61,038 bases of DNA, from the IMG/VR virus record IMGVR_UViG_3300025168_017075, positions 1-61,038 of that record; one strand, 5' to 3'. The notes under the pieces are model-generated. The model made no database searches, was not told the origin of the DNA, and saw only the letters and a program-made list of their open reading frames with translations. The DNA comes from a virus. This document shows, piece by piece, positions 33,701-42,300 of this stretch; the first letter of the stretch is position 1; each line of letters begins with the position of its first letter. A program made the position numbers and the translations under genes.

Positions 33701-35308
33701 GAAGAAGGCTTGTTGGAGCAAAAAACAGGTTTCTTCTTGAGAAACTTATTTACAGATCCTAACTCATTTTACTTTTCCTTTATGGAACAAATAGTTCAAA
33801 GCTATGGCCGACGTGTTGATCTTGGGGAGATAGTGCCAAGCGAGGCAGAACAACAAGCCGTTAATAGAATAAATCAATTGCAAGACAAATGGACTAAATC
33901 TATTGGACCAATGTTGGCAAAGAACGCTTGGCCTGGCTCTGTGGCCGCAGGAATAATGGCGGCAGTAGCCAGTCCGTTTGGAGATTTGGCATCGGCAGCT
34001 GGAGCTTTGCTTGGCGAGAGTGTTTTTACTGCTGGAAAGCTAAAGGAAAAATGGTGGTATTCTTTTGTCGGCAACGATCAAGCCTTGGAAGACACAAGAA
34101 TACTTATGCGTAGATATGTAAAAGATGAACTTAGGTATATTTTAGAAGGACTAAAAGAAGATTTACGTCCACCGATTTCAGACTTGCATAATGTATTTTT
34201 AGTTAATAGAGATTTCATGATAGGTTCCCTCGATTCAGGCGGACCATTGGATGTGGCTAGTGTAACTTATGGCGCCATTGATTCTGAAAAGTTTGATGCT
34301 GCTATCGGCACCGCGGCTGGAAATGGCGTCGATGACATTCCGTTTGTTTTGGAAAAATATATAAAGATAATAGATAAGCCTATGGAGGAAGTTACGACAT
34401 ATGGCGGTACTGGCTTTGGATCAAGCACCGCAGATTCTGCGGCAGTGCAAAGTTTGTCAGAGGCGCAAAAAAATATAATAGGAAGATCTGATATACCAGC
34501 ACTGCAAGACTTTATAAGCTTTGATGATTTTAATAATTATATTTTAGGCAGTCCAGATATATTTGCTGAAGGCGAAGACGTTTCAACTTATTTTGAAGGA
34601 TTGGAATTTGGAATAAGAATTTCTAAGATTTCTCACGCAATGACGGAGGAGGAAAAGACAGCGAATCCTGATGCAATTGACGAGTATTCAATGCTGCAAG
34701 ACAAAATTAAAGGTGGAACTGCTGATGCGGTCCTTAAGAACAAAGCATTTAATCTTGGTAATCACATTTTAATTCCTATGTGCTGGACATCTAAAACTAG
34801 TGATAATTTAAAAAATAACTCCATAACAGACATAGCCAATAATTTAGATGGGTATTTTAACGCGGAGCTAGATTGTTTGGTTGCGGATCTAATAGAAAGC
34901 CCTAGATACAAATTGTTGTTCGATTATGCAATTTCAATGAAGAGAATGGTTTCCCTTCTTACTATTTATACTATGAAGTCATATATTCCTTCTGTTGGCT
35001 CGAAAGAGTATGATGATTGGAGTAAGGATGGCGGAAAATTTATCTGGTTTAACTCTGGATTTAAATATTGGGATCGTCAATCACACTTTGAAAGATCTAA
35101 AAGGCTATCTAGAAACATGTTTATGTCTTACTACAATTCGCAACAATTTGATTGGTCACCTGGAGATACGGGCAAAGATAAGTCAACTTTTGGTTTTGAT
35201 ATTAACATTGGTATCCCGTTCAACCTTTTCTGGTGGATATCCAGAATGCAAAGGTTCCAAGCCCTCGATTCAGAAGGGAATCCTTGTAGCCTGAAAGAAG
35301 AAGATTAA
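27701..35308 (+). CDS. giant virion structural protein (2535 aa), baseplate/tail associated
   Basis: No homologue is recognised with certainty. The protein is acidic and rich in short helices. About residues 1235-1290 hold a strongly hydrophobic helical stretch (KLVVQALIKIIYTIIKMLLDALCKALGAIGAAVEG in pieces) preceded by several Cys. Cys pairs also occur near 500-540 (SMEASSTDAVESLNAVDVEKC, then CATC) and around 1400-1450. A Gly/Ala-rich hydrophobic patch lies near 2080-2110. No signal peptide, protease or peptidoglycan-hydrolase motif was found. Its place between the spike candidate and gp25 suggests a tail or baseplate component, perhaps delivering hydrophobic segments to the host envelope at infection. 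No frameshift is visible. Confidence 0.75.
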   Translation: MAFDNLRNVEPFIKLVKNLLQEIEGIALHDEHNVSVANEELPINDVTEDGTPYAALIPAATNLWTTEAEGGIPEVWASKNEYFFSLVSEHEIPYQYHTIAAEFADELATGISLDGEIICDAPSGILPIGERSRPWLDVGKIKNEMDASSPSGESGVALNKNDAAARIEFLSQILKMCILLHEGDFDQENAYMFPENQDFNNNDINTSPSKVSNKVSQYYSGDPAELQGVGVAATGFLSSHGNARFKFTSQHHDGHQVNLNIDSFAGYPSLFSDAQSIYDLLTTVNDNLGKWSPKTIYNSLDVHAGPNVVDVDSHPSSLDPTDRGFSSTGTYGPDAALAHTGEVRENHKEEYEDIGEYISLLDPFTGKDNTTGQFEIIISPGLRWNEWECVASLEGFLFWSKELIELLTTYYSDFAPALKGLPVFYGGQSSIIYPKQDSPVDTQEQIELESILAGYDDISIADIQIMEDEIFTEGLNITEDVKAWWCEFISLTGVVVPDCSSMEASSTDAVESLNAVDVEKCDPDLEAAVEEECATCIPDPNAFVVDWTTLNDGAYFLNEKTCEYSVVVRTSEENPYNSIGDLYLADEVAIGAQRLLNAYMKADTLTYTDSSGNVFEESTSNVIFSDALIQSYLGFSIKSEEFPHIPSDGIYASTSPLIKGRVLVVIPAILFNKIPQNLDSLRSIEPPKTGAVVRLFTKDINFMVKQIAGAMRYYAINYASWVLLERQDSGEDYGELNLNVQAENLELFAQDMDMYLQRFGYTFNRAEYLEIGFNENLDQIEYMLVNEPGCPPIPLVVDELFDASNFIKAFSGRWFNRRSLAYIQRIPDIHNDVSAREPLSWNDFILKYTVDLKNTNELSEGLPDSALYCLAESLVGPFDDLLKEISLDVLDLPQAYADKINKMLCSGDKYDRPDIEMGDWAAMSERAALLASEEFFAGDAMVDDLPQIIAALASGGDVKALWKEVFNKYDWCGWLALIDMLLGCLLKGVPAADGIAIMVEAALRALPDDGLQRLFIGLTPEQQNQIAAQVSESLGIIAATPPWEKEYATGTSYSTGGTKESTPTITEISIENGKNLWNPNDQPTSSWNPQDTSDVYNYRSTLDSGDEHYLSSIEGQQEMTSLYPFLGPDPFAQSGMGTIATGLQDVGEVIVSAYKDAILGTIDTDALLGLLNTLPGAEILRTTISSVGCAIPPLYDPPLDSFFKDVEMDFCRGNICFASCLPKFQGFSIPSNLKDILMEALLEVIEKLVVQALIKIIYTIIKMLLDALCKALGAIGAAVEGAITGDFHEAFKDVFCNEDMSDEDIDEAAVGMIAALNGCDPEILRAVASEFVSDLTLILTDQELVDLLNGDAGPTTLGKIVEIAKLIYPDTFGTCDGFSSVEAASLTFSTIGKVVPSKYKNITQPTCGPLLPSLCEPSALQEWEDLQCSLLQENKSLSLEQCTEQLNNLRSRIKQDISQLARVAHEGFIDIPDIISDSAYGDPCDASSILPSSDPSTNALIGELTSGMFKTLNLQHTHDMTSNQGIFSRGGIFNMILSNKRGRGFESHMKQVMDERKNLFPERVAGYLQDSYFKTGDMISDSFSTSEEESNQSSVWGVDYPRKFRVCDVDVSTEKLEEYSYSSLQKPLSALPGYFEYTGFGQSAEIEQENFLEVSKNPDLTLKYEDYFDDDKDRYKFDMEYHNFQIVDGKSVLNDYYKVRIHETAETTGDGDFGSWVGISGEQLMESEVASLISEAEQGTINLNIDEYLSDKKSPKNSIYAKYIMEVISELEGDKSSTNLNDFFDGFYGQYDEIFEKYLRLFSSRLADDSNPAFTHGFPTNYDLSELDEDEEYDPSADFPVPAKVYLDQTYKNIYTGESQPIPPESYGGSADNPAWFITPPVMGGVAGVLQAFVPSEVGCKPRRSPTCDFEQLSELFDEYYDKLKDDPRLQQNPSCASEPPWSKILDRSAQAGTETLIRAIIRIYSVEAIISGLPSFAVFEGKVPEVFDESLIDYIIDMMEEGLLEQKTGFFLRNLFTDPNSFYFSFMEQIVQSYGRRVDLGEIVPSEAEQQAVNRINQLQDKWTKSIGPMLAKNAWPGSVAAGIMAAVASPFGDLASAAGALLGESVFTAGKLKEKWWYSFVGNDQALEDTRILMRRYVKDELRYILEGLKEDLRPPISDLHNVFLVNRDFMIGSLDSGGPLDVASVTYGAIDSEKFDAAIGTAAGNGVDDIPFVLEKYIKIIDKPMEEVTTYGGTGFGSSTADSAAVQSLSEAQKNIIGRSDIPALQDFISFDDFNNYILGSPDIFAEGEDVSTYFEGLEFGIRISKISHAMTEEEKTANPDAIDEYSMLQDKIKGGTADAVLKNKAFNLGNHILIPMCWTSKTSDNLKNNSITDIANNLDGYFNAELDCLVADLIESPRYKLLFDYAISMKRMVSLLTIYTMKSYIPSVGSKEYDDWSKDGGKFIWFNSGFKYWDRQSHFERSKRLSRNMFMSYYNSQQFDWSPGDTGKDKSTFGFDINIGIPFNLFWWISRMQRFQALDSEGNPCSLKEED

Positions 35309-35321
35309 GGAGGTATAAAAA

Positions 35322-35858
35322 ATGAAAGGAATTAGCGCAGCGCTTCCATTAAGTACTGATGGTGTTGATGGGCCCTATACTTTAAATAAGAACATTTTAG
35401 AGGTCGCCAGACAAAACTTAAAAGTTTTATTTTTTACTAATCCTGGAGAAAGAGTCTTTAATTCTAAATTTGGGGTGGGAATGAGAAGAAGTTTATTTGA
35501 AAATAATACTTTATCACTACAAACAAGCATTATATCTCGTATAAGAAGTCAGGTTGGCTCATACCTACCATATATCGATATACTTCAAATTAATATTATT
35601 TCTCCACTAACAAACCCCAATATGGATGAAAATTCTATATCATTAATTTTTACTTATTCAGTGAATACCACAAAAAATTCAGAAACTTTGTTTTTAGATT
35701 TGGGCGGTAAAGGTGGCCTATCAATAGCAGCCCCGCAACAATTACAAAATAAATTTGGTAATTTTATTTCTGGTGCTCCCAGCTCTGGTCAGACAGCCAA
35801 TGGCGGTTTTGTACCTTGGGATCCAGGTAAATTTTCAGTAATAAATGTTCCTTATTAA
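35322..35858 (+). CDS. 25: baseplate wedge protein, GPW/gp25 family
   Basis: A 178-aa protein. The core LFFTNPGERVFNSKFGVGMRRSLFE (about residues 37-61, read in parts) is the hallmark of the gp25/GPW family, followed by IISRIRSQVGSYLPYIDI. gp25 forms part of the conserved wedge and helps start sheath assembly. It is longer than T4 gp25 (132 aa) because of a C-terminal extension of about 45 residues rich in Gly/Pro/Gln. A strong ribosome site AAGGAGG precedes the ATG by 8 nt. Confidence 0.93.
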   Translation: MKGISAALPLSTDGVDGPYTLNKNILEVARQNLKVLFFTNPGERVFNSKFGVGMRRSLFENNTLSLQTSIISRIRSQVGSYLPYIDILQINIISPLTNPNMDENSISLIFTYSVNTTKNSETLFLDLGGKGGLSIAAPQQLQNKFGNFISGAPSSGQTANGGFVPWDPGKFSVINVPY

Positions 35859-35908
35859 AATTAAACAAAAAGAACTAATTATAAGTTATAAGGGACGGAA
35901 ACAATTTA

Positions 35909-37711
35909 ATGGCAAATAAAAAGACATCATTCAATTATACAAGTCGAGATTTTGATACCATCAAGACAGATTTGGTAAAGTATGCACAAAGATACTATCC
36001 GGATATTTATAAAGATTTTGGTGATGCATCTTTTGGCTCTCTTATGCTTGATTCTGTCGCCTATGTCGGAGATGTCTTATCTTTCTATTTGGATTACCAA
36101 GCGAACGAAAGCTTTCTAGAAACAGCTACAGAGTACGATAATGTACTGAAAATAGGCAATAACGTAGGCTATAATAATCCTGCCGATGGTACAGTAGGCT
36201 CTGTCGGAGAAATTGATCTTTTCGCAATCGTTCCAGCAAATGACACTGGTTTAGGTCCTGCCGCCGAGTATATGCCTGTACTAGAAGCAGGCGCGGTTAT
36301 TACTTCAAATGGAGGAACTTCTTTTACTTTAGAAGAGGATGCTCGCTTTGATTATTCTAAAAATCAAGTTGTTGTTGCTAAAGTAAATGATTCTACTGGT
36401 GTGCCAACTCACTATGCAATAAAAACTACAGGCACTGTAGTTTCTGGCATCATAAGAGAAGAAAGCATATCTGTTGGGAGTTTTGAAAAATTTAAAAAAG
36501 TAAAACTAGGAAGCAACGCCATTTCAGAAGTTATAAGTGTTTTTGATGATTCTGGAAATGAATATTTTCAAGTAGATTATCTGTCCCAGAATGTGTTATA
36601 TAAAGATGTTGCTAACAGGGGTACCGATAAAGACAATGCTCCCTCAATACTAAAACCATTTATAGCATCTAGAAGATTCGTTATAGAAAAATCATCGAAC
36701 TCAACGCATTTAGTTTTTGGATATGGCTCCGAGTCAGAACTAACATCTTCTTCCGTTGCGGACCCTTCCTCAATTGCTTTACAGAGGCATGCAAAAAAAT
36801 ATGTAGCGGATGAGGCCGTAGACCCTTCGAAGTTTTTATCTACTGATAAGTTTGGCATCGGCCCATCAGATACAACTCTGACGGTAAAATATAGAATTAA
36901 TAATTCCAATACTGTAAATGTATCAACAAATTCTTTGGCAAATATTTCACAAAAAAATGTTTCTTTTGCTGACAGAACAGCATTAATAGATAGCAAGGCT
37001 TCCGAGGTTACTAATTCTATTGAAGTTAATAATCCTAATCCAATAGTTGGTTCGGTATCGCTACCAGACACTATAGAGCTAAAAAGAAGAATGATTGATT
37101 CTTTTGCGGCACAAAACAGGGCAGTTACTGGCCAGGATATAGAGTCTGCTGCATATTCTATGTCTAATAAGTTTGGCTCCATAAAGAGGTGCAAGATTGT
37201 CAGGGATTCAAGTTCTTTGAGAAGAAACTTAAATCTTTATGTATTGTCAGAAGGTACTGACGGAAAACTTTCCACTGCATCTCAATCTTTAAAAGAAAAT
37301 TTAAAAGTATGGCTAGGCAAAGGTCGTATGATTGGGGACACCATCGACATATTAGATGGTAAAATAGTTAATATTGGAATAGAGTTTACTATAGTGGCAG
37401 ACTCATCGAAAAATAATTATGAAGTTCTTAACGATGCACTTTCAACCTTAAAAAATGAATTTTCTGTGCCACTATACATGGGAGAGCCTTTATATATAAC
37501 TGACATATATAACATTCTTAATAAGAATGTGCCCGGAGTTGTTGACACAAAATCAGTTAAAATTTCTTTAAAATCGGGTACCAGTTATTCGGGTGTATCT
37601 TTTGATTTGGAATCCGCAACATCTGCTGATGGCCGATTCATAGAGGTACCGCAAAATGTTGCTATAGAGGTTAAGTTTACAAACTCGGATATCAAAGGGA
37701 TGGTTGAGTAA
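35909..37711 (+). CDS. 6: baseplate wedge protein, gp6/baseplate J family
   Basis: A 600-aa protein. The N-terminus SFNYTSRDFDTIKTDLVKY and the FGDASFGSLMLDSVAYVGDVLSFYLDYQ region are typical of marine T4-like gp6. A central beta-rich part and the baseplate-J-like C-terminus (RAVTGQDIESAAYSMSNKFGSIKRC, then YNILNKNVPGV) follow. gp6 makes the inner ring of the baseplate with gp7 and gp53. Length is close to T4 gp6 (660 aa). The 50-nt gap upstream has no clear promoter. The end overlaps the next start by one base (TAATG). Confidence 0.92.
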   Translation: MANKKTSFNYTSRDFDTIKTDLVKYAQRYYPDIYKDFGDASFGSLMLDSVAYVGDVLSFYLDYQANESFLETATEYDNVLKIGNNVGYNNPADGTVGSVGEIDLFAIVPANDTGLGPAAEYMPVLEAGAVITSNGGTSFTLEEDARFDYSKNQVVVAKVNDSTGVPTHYAIKTTGTVVSGIIREESISVGSFEKFKKVKLGSNAISEVISVFDDSGNEYFQVDYLSQNVLYKDVANRGTDKDNAPSILKPFIASRRFVIEKSSNSTHLVFGYGSESELTSSSVADPSSIALQRHAKKYVADEAVDPSKFLSTDKFGIGPSDTTLTVKYRINNSNTVNVSTNSLANISQKNVSFADRTALIDSKASEVTNSIEVNNPNPIVGSVSLPDTIELKRRMIDSFAAQNRAVTGQDIESAAYSMSNKFGSIKRCKIVRDSSSLRRNLNLYVLSEGTDGKLSTASQSLKENLKVWLGKGRMIGDTIDILDGKIVNIGIEFTIVADSSKNNYEVLNDALSTLKNEFSVPLYMGEPLYITDIYNILNKNVPGVVDTKSVKISLKSGTSYSGVSFDLESATSADGRFIEVPQNVAIEVKFTNSDIKGMVE

Positions 37712-39369
37712 TGGGCATTAAAAAATTTACTGCAATAGCAGACGCTACAATCACAAATGCTTTCAAACCTGATTTAGCAACCAGAGGTACCGGCGCTAAC
37801 ACGGGACTTGCAGACTCTTTGGAAGTTTTTTCTATATATAATCAGGTAAGCGGAAACGTATCTGGCTCCTCGCAGGAGCTATCTAGAGTGTTACTTAAAT
37901 TTCCAGTTACGACGACGGACGACTCTACTAATTCAATACAAGCGCAAAGAACTGCTGGCAAAATACCAAGCAGTGGAAGTGTTAATTTTTTCCTCCGTCT
38001 TTATAACGTCAAACACCACGCTACTCTTCCAAGAAATGCAAAATATAATATTTTCGCTGTGTCATCTTCGTGGGAAGAGGGCACAGGAATTGACCTAGAT
38101 ACTTATGAAGATATCACCAGAGATGCAGAGGGCACAAACTGGATTTTTAAATCAAGTGGTTCAACTTGGCTTAGTCCCGGTGGCGACTACCACACTGGCA
38201 CATCGGGCTCCAATTATTTGAGTGCTGATGAAAATAATGTTGGTGTAATGTATAATCAAACTTTGGAACAAGGACCAGAAAATATTGAGATTGACATTTC
38301 TGAACTGGTTGAACAATGGATGGCAGGAATTAAAAATAATTATGGAGTAGGGGTTTTCCTTACGGGTACCCAAGAAGCATATTACTCTGCCTCCTTTGGT
38401 GCCGATTTCCCTTCATGGAATGGTGGCATAAAGCATCATCCCACTGGCGCACTAAAGTCTTTCTTTACCAAAAAGTTTTCATCTCGAAGTTCTGAATACT
38501 TTTTTGGACGTCCAGTAATTGAGGCTCGATGGGACTCAACTGAAAAAGATGATAGAAATAATTTTTATTTTAGCAGTTCACTGGCCACATCAGCAGAAAA
38601 TTTAAACACTCTTTATTTGTACAATTACTTTAGGGGCGCTCTCCGTAACATTCCTAGCATAGGAGAAGGAAATATATACGTTAGTGTATTTTCGGGATCT
38701 ACGGAAAATACTGAGCCATCAGGATCCGCTCTTGTTTTGGTGACAGATGGCACAAATGTCACATCTGTTAATACTAGAGTGGTTACGGGCGGCTATGTAT
38801 CTACGGGAATATACACTGCCAGCTTTGCCCTGACAGCTGGAAGCACTCCAGTGTCTTCTGCTTTCGACGTATGGTTTAGTGGAAGTGGCGATATTGAGTC
38901 TCTTGGGTATACAGCGGAGGAAGGTGTGCAAATGCAAACTGGATCTTTTGCGCCAAAAAGTATAGAAAATACTAACATAGCCCCAGCAACAACATTTGCT
39001 AGCAATATAGTTAATTTGAGATCAATCTACTCCAGAAGAGAGGCAGCTAGATTCAGGGTATATACTCGTCAAAAAAATTGGAATCCATCAATATATTCAA
39101 GGGCAACGGCCACAACCGAGCCTTACGTTATAGAAAGTGGCTCATATAGGGTGTATAGGGTCATTGATGACCTAGAGGTAATTCCACACGGAACAGGCAG
39201 TAATAGGCATACAGAAATGTCTTTTGACGCATCCGGAAGTTATTTTGATTTTGACATAGACATGTTACAAGCCGGCTATTCTTATGCAATAAAATTAGCT
39301 TTTTACAACGGCTCAGTGGGGGGATGGGTTGAACAACCTGAGACATTTAAATTTAGGGTAGAAGAATAA
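37711..39369 (+). CDS. structural protein with DNRLRE-like domain
   Basis: A 552-aa protein. The first about 250 residues have the features of DNRLRE/disaggregatase-type beta domains: ADATITNAF at the start, LLKFPV, FFLRLYNV, a VSSSWEEGTG motif and a later ISELVEQWMAG strand-helix. These domains occur in surface and carbohydrate-binding proteins. The remainder is a Ser/Thr/Gly-rich beta structure ending in a strand set (YSYAIKLAFYNG) common to this phage's tail proteins. It lies between gp6 and the 3378-aa giant, so it may link wedge and fibre or bind host glycans. Confidence 0.7.
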   Translation: MGIKKFTAIADATITNAFKPDLATRGTGANTGLADSLEVFSIYNQVSGNVSGSSQELSRVLLKFPVTTTDDSTNSIQAQRTAGKIPSSGSVNFFLRLYNVKHHATLPRNAKYNIFAVSSSWEEGTGIDLDTYEDITRDAEGTNWIFKSSGSTWLSPGGDYHTGTSGSNYLSADENNVGVMYNQTLEQGPENIEIDISELVEQWMAGIKNNYGVGVFLTGTQEAYYSASFGADFPSWNGGIKHHPTGALKSFFTKKFSSRSSEYFFGRPVIEARWDSTEKDDRNNFYFSSSLATSAENLNTLYLYNYFRGALRNIPSIGEGNIYVSVFSGSTENTEPSGSALVLVTDGTNVTSVNTRVVTGGYVSTGIYTASFALTAGSTPVSSAFDVWFSGSGDIESLGYTAEEGVQMQTGSFAPKSIENTNIAPATTFASNIVNLRSIYSRREAARFRVYTRQKNWNPSIYSRATATTEPYVIESGSYRVYRVIDDLEVIPHGTGSNRHTEMSFDASGSYFDFDIDMLQAGYSYAIKLAFYNGSVGGWVEQPETFKFRVEE

Positions 39370-42300
39370 TGGCAATTCGTGATTTATTTAAGGGCGATAC
39401 CGCCACTTCTAAAGCCGCACCAACTAAAGCGGAGACAATTGATAGCATATTTGGCGCCGAACAAGGCTCATCTGTCGAATCTGCCGAAAATGTTGCAGAA
39501 AAAATAAAACAAAAGGATAGATTTGTTCCTGATGTTGATTTTTCTACGGCCTCTAACTTTGCTAGGTTTGGATCGGCTGAAGAATATTACAGAAGCTCAA
39601 TTAAAAGAGTTTATCAGCAATATCCATATGATGGCTCTGAAGCTGAAAAAAACAAATTTAGAAATCAATCAACTTTTTTAGATCTTTATGTATTAGATAA
39701 GTTGTATCCCTCTTCCACTGGTTACGCAGTTTTTGCTCCGGCCGGATGGGGAGATCAAGGATCTACTGTTGGTGGTTGGGGTTCTCCATCCTCTAATGAG
39801 TTTATTGCTATCAAGGGCGGTCCACATACATCATCTGGGGGCTTGATTGGGGAAGACCTGTATAAAGCCTTTGATGAGCCTATAAACAGGACTAGTCCCA
39901 ATTCTAACACATATGATGAATCAATATATGATTCTGCTGGTGTTCTAGGTGGCGACAGGGTTGGCTCTAACGAGTCTAATCTTAAATTTGATCTGTCCAA
40001 GGGAGTTTCTACGGAGTTTTGGCTCAAGAAAGGAGATTGGATAACCAGTCTGACCGAAAAAGAGGTCATATTTGATTTATGGAACGGAAAAGCCTCATCG
40101 AGCGCCGATTACGGCCGCTTATTAGTTTTTGTTTCTGGCACCGGCGTCGAGACACTTGGCGCAAATCCTTTCAGGGTTCACCTAGCTTCTGGTAGCGAAT
40201 ATTGGGACATGTCTTTTGGCGGCTCTACTCACACAACATCATCACTTTCAAATGCTTGGAAGCATGTTGCGTTTACATTCTTGTCAAGCTCTGAAGATTC
40301 AGAACTGCAAGCAAAATTTTATATAGATGGAGATCTTCAGTCTACAACTGGAACAACTCATATAGTTAATTTTGGAGAAATAACTGGTTCACTGATCGGT
40401 TATCTTGGAGCACTACAAACTACTCCTTCTGGAAATTTATATCACGGAAAGAGTATGACTGGCGACGGAAAGCTTTCCGGCTCCATCGATGAATTTAGAT
40501 ATTGGAAATCAAAAAGAACATCAGAAAATATTGGCCAAAATTGGTTTACTCAAGTCGGCGGTGGCACCAATGAAGATGTAGCAAATGCAGAGCTTGGCGT
40601 ATACTTTAAGTTTAATGAAGGTATCGTAGGCGCGACCACTAGTGATTCTGTGGTTCTGGATTACTCTGGTAGGATCTCTAATGGAGACTGGACTGGATAC
40701 TCTTCGGCATCAAGAAATACAGGCTCTGCTATTGTATCTGCTAGTGCAGCGGTAGAAGAGTTTGAAGATCCAATAATATACTCTACTCACTCTGGTGTTG
40801 ATTCTTTGTTGACAAGAATGGTAGCATCCGGCGCCGCTTGGGATAACCAAAACAATTCACGATTTGCTTACAATTTGCCTTCATATCTTCTAGAGGAAGA
40901 TGAGGAGTCATCAAAAGATATTTTATATTTGACTCAAATAATGTCAAGCTATCTAGATGATCTTCATTTACAAATTGATCAACTATCAAATATTTCTCAC
41001 AATAATTATTTTTCAAGCGGATCAAGGGGTCTTCCGTTTGTTGACAAGCTGCTGACTTCTAAGGGTTTCATAGCTCCAGACATGTTTGGTGATGCTGAAG
41101 TACTAAACATTATTGGCAACAGAGACGAAGATCGTAATTTTGAGCTAGAGCTATATGAAGTAAAAAACAAAATTTATCAAAATGTATACAACAACTTAAG
41201 TTATATTTTAAAATCAAAAGGTACGGAAAAGTCATTTAGGAACTTAATTCGTTGTTTTGGCGTTGACGAAGATCTGATAAAAATAAATCTATATTCTGAT
41301 AATGGCACATCTACATTAAGAAACAATTATAGATTAAAATCCACAAAGAAAAGATACGTTAATTTTAATACTCCCACCCACAATACAGCTTCCGTGTACC
41401 AACAATCATCAAGCGCGGATTCAAACACCACAGATGTAACATATATATCAGGTTCAGATGAATTACAATATTTGGCAAACACAACTGAAATTGAAGTAAT
41501 ATTCCCCAAACAATTCCCAACAGATCATAATGCTTATGTTGGCACATCTTTTCAGAGTTCTTCAATTTTCGGACACCACACGGCCTCAAACCAGCCAAAT
41601 GCTTTTGAGTGGCCACCTTCTGCTGTTGATTTTAACTTTGAATTGTATGCAATTAGGCCAATTACTGACGATTCAGATGCATATTTTGTAATAAAAGACC
41701 GGGCCGGAAACTTTACATTATCAAGTAGTTTATACAATAATGTATATGAAGACGAAAGATGGAATTTTGCAGTTAGAGTTAAGAATGATAAGTTCCCTGT
41801 AGGCGGCCTTGTTACTGGATCTTCCGGATCGGCCAGTGGACATAATGTTGTTACGCTGGAGTTTTATGGAGTTAATGTAGTATCTGATATTGTAAAGAAT
41901 GAATTCCTTCTTACTGCATCATCTCTTGATAAAAGATACTTGACTGGTCATCGTCGTTATTATGTGGGAGCAAATAGAACAAACTTTAGCGGCGCTGTAG
42001 TTCATAACTCAGACGTTAAGGTGTCTTCTTTGAGGCATTGGGGTAGTTATTTAGAAGATTCCGATATAAGGGAGCATGCAATAAATGCTGAATCTTATGG
42101 CGCCCCAAATCCATATAAGAGCTCATACCAGCTTCAGGGAGTACTATCTTCCTCCAATGTGCCGCAGATTGATACACTAGCGCTTAATTGGGATTATTCT
42201 GAAGTAACTTCTTCAAATGTTATTGGAGAATTTACGGTAGAAGACTTTTCGTCAGGCTCTATAATCGCTGGAAGAAGATATCCTGGAACCTTTGGGGAAA

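Noticed and set aside
36577-37194. 205-codon frame on the - strand
   Set aside because: Fully antisense to the well-supported gp6-like gene and without start signals.
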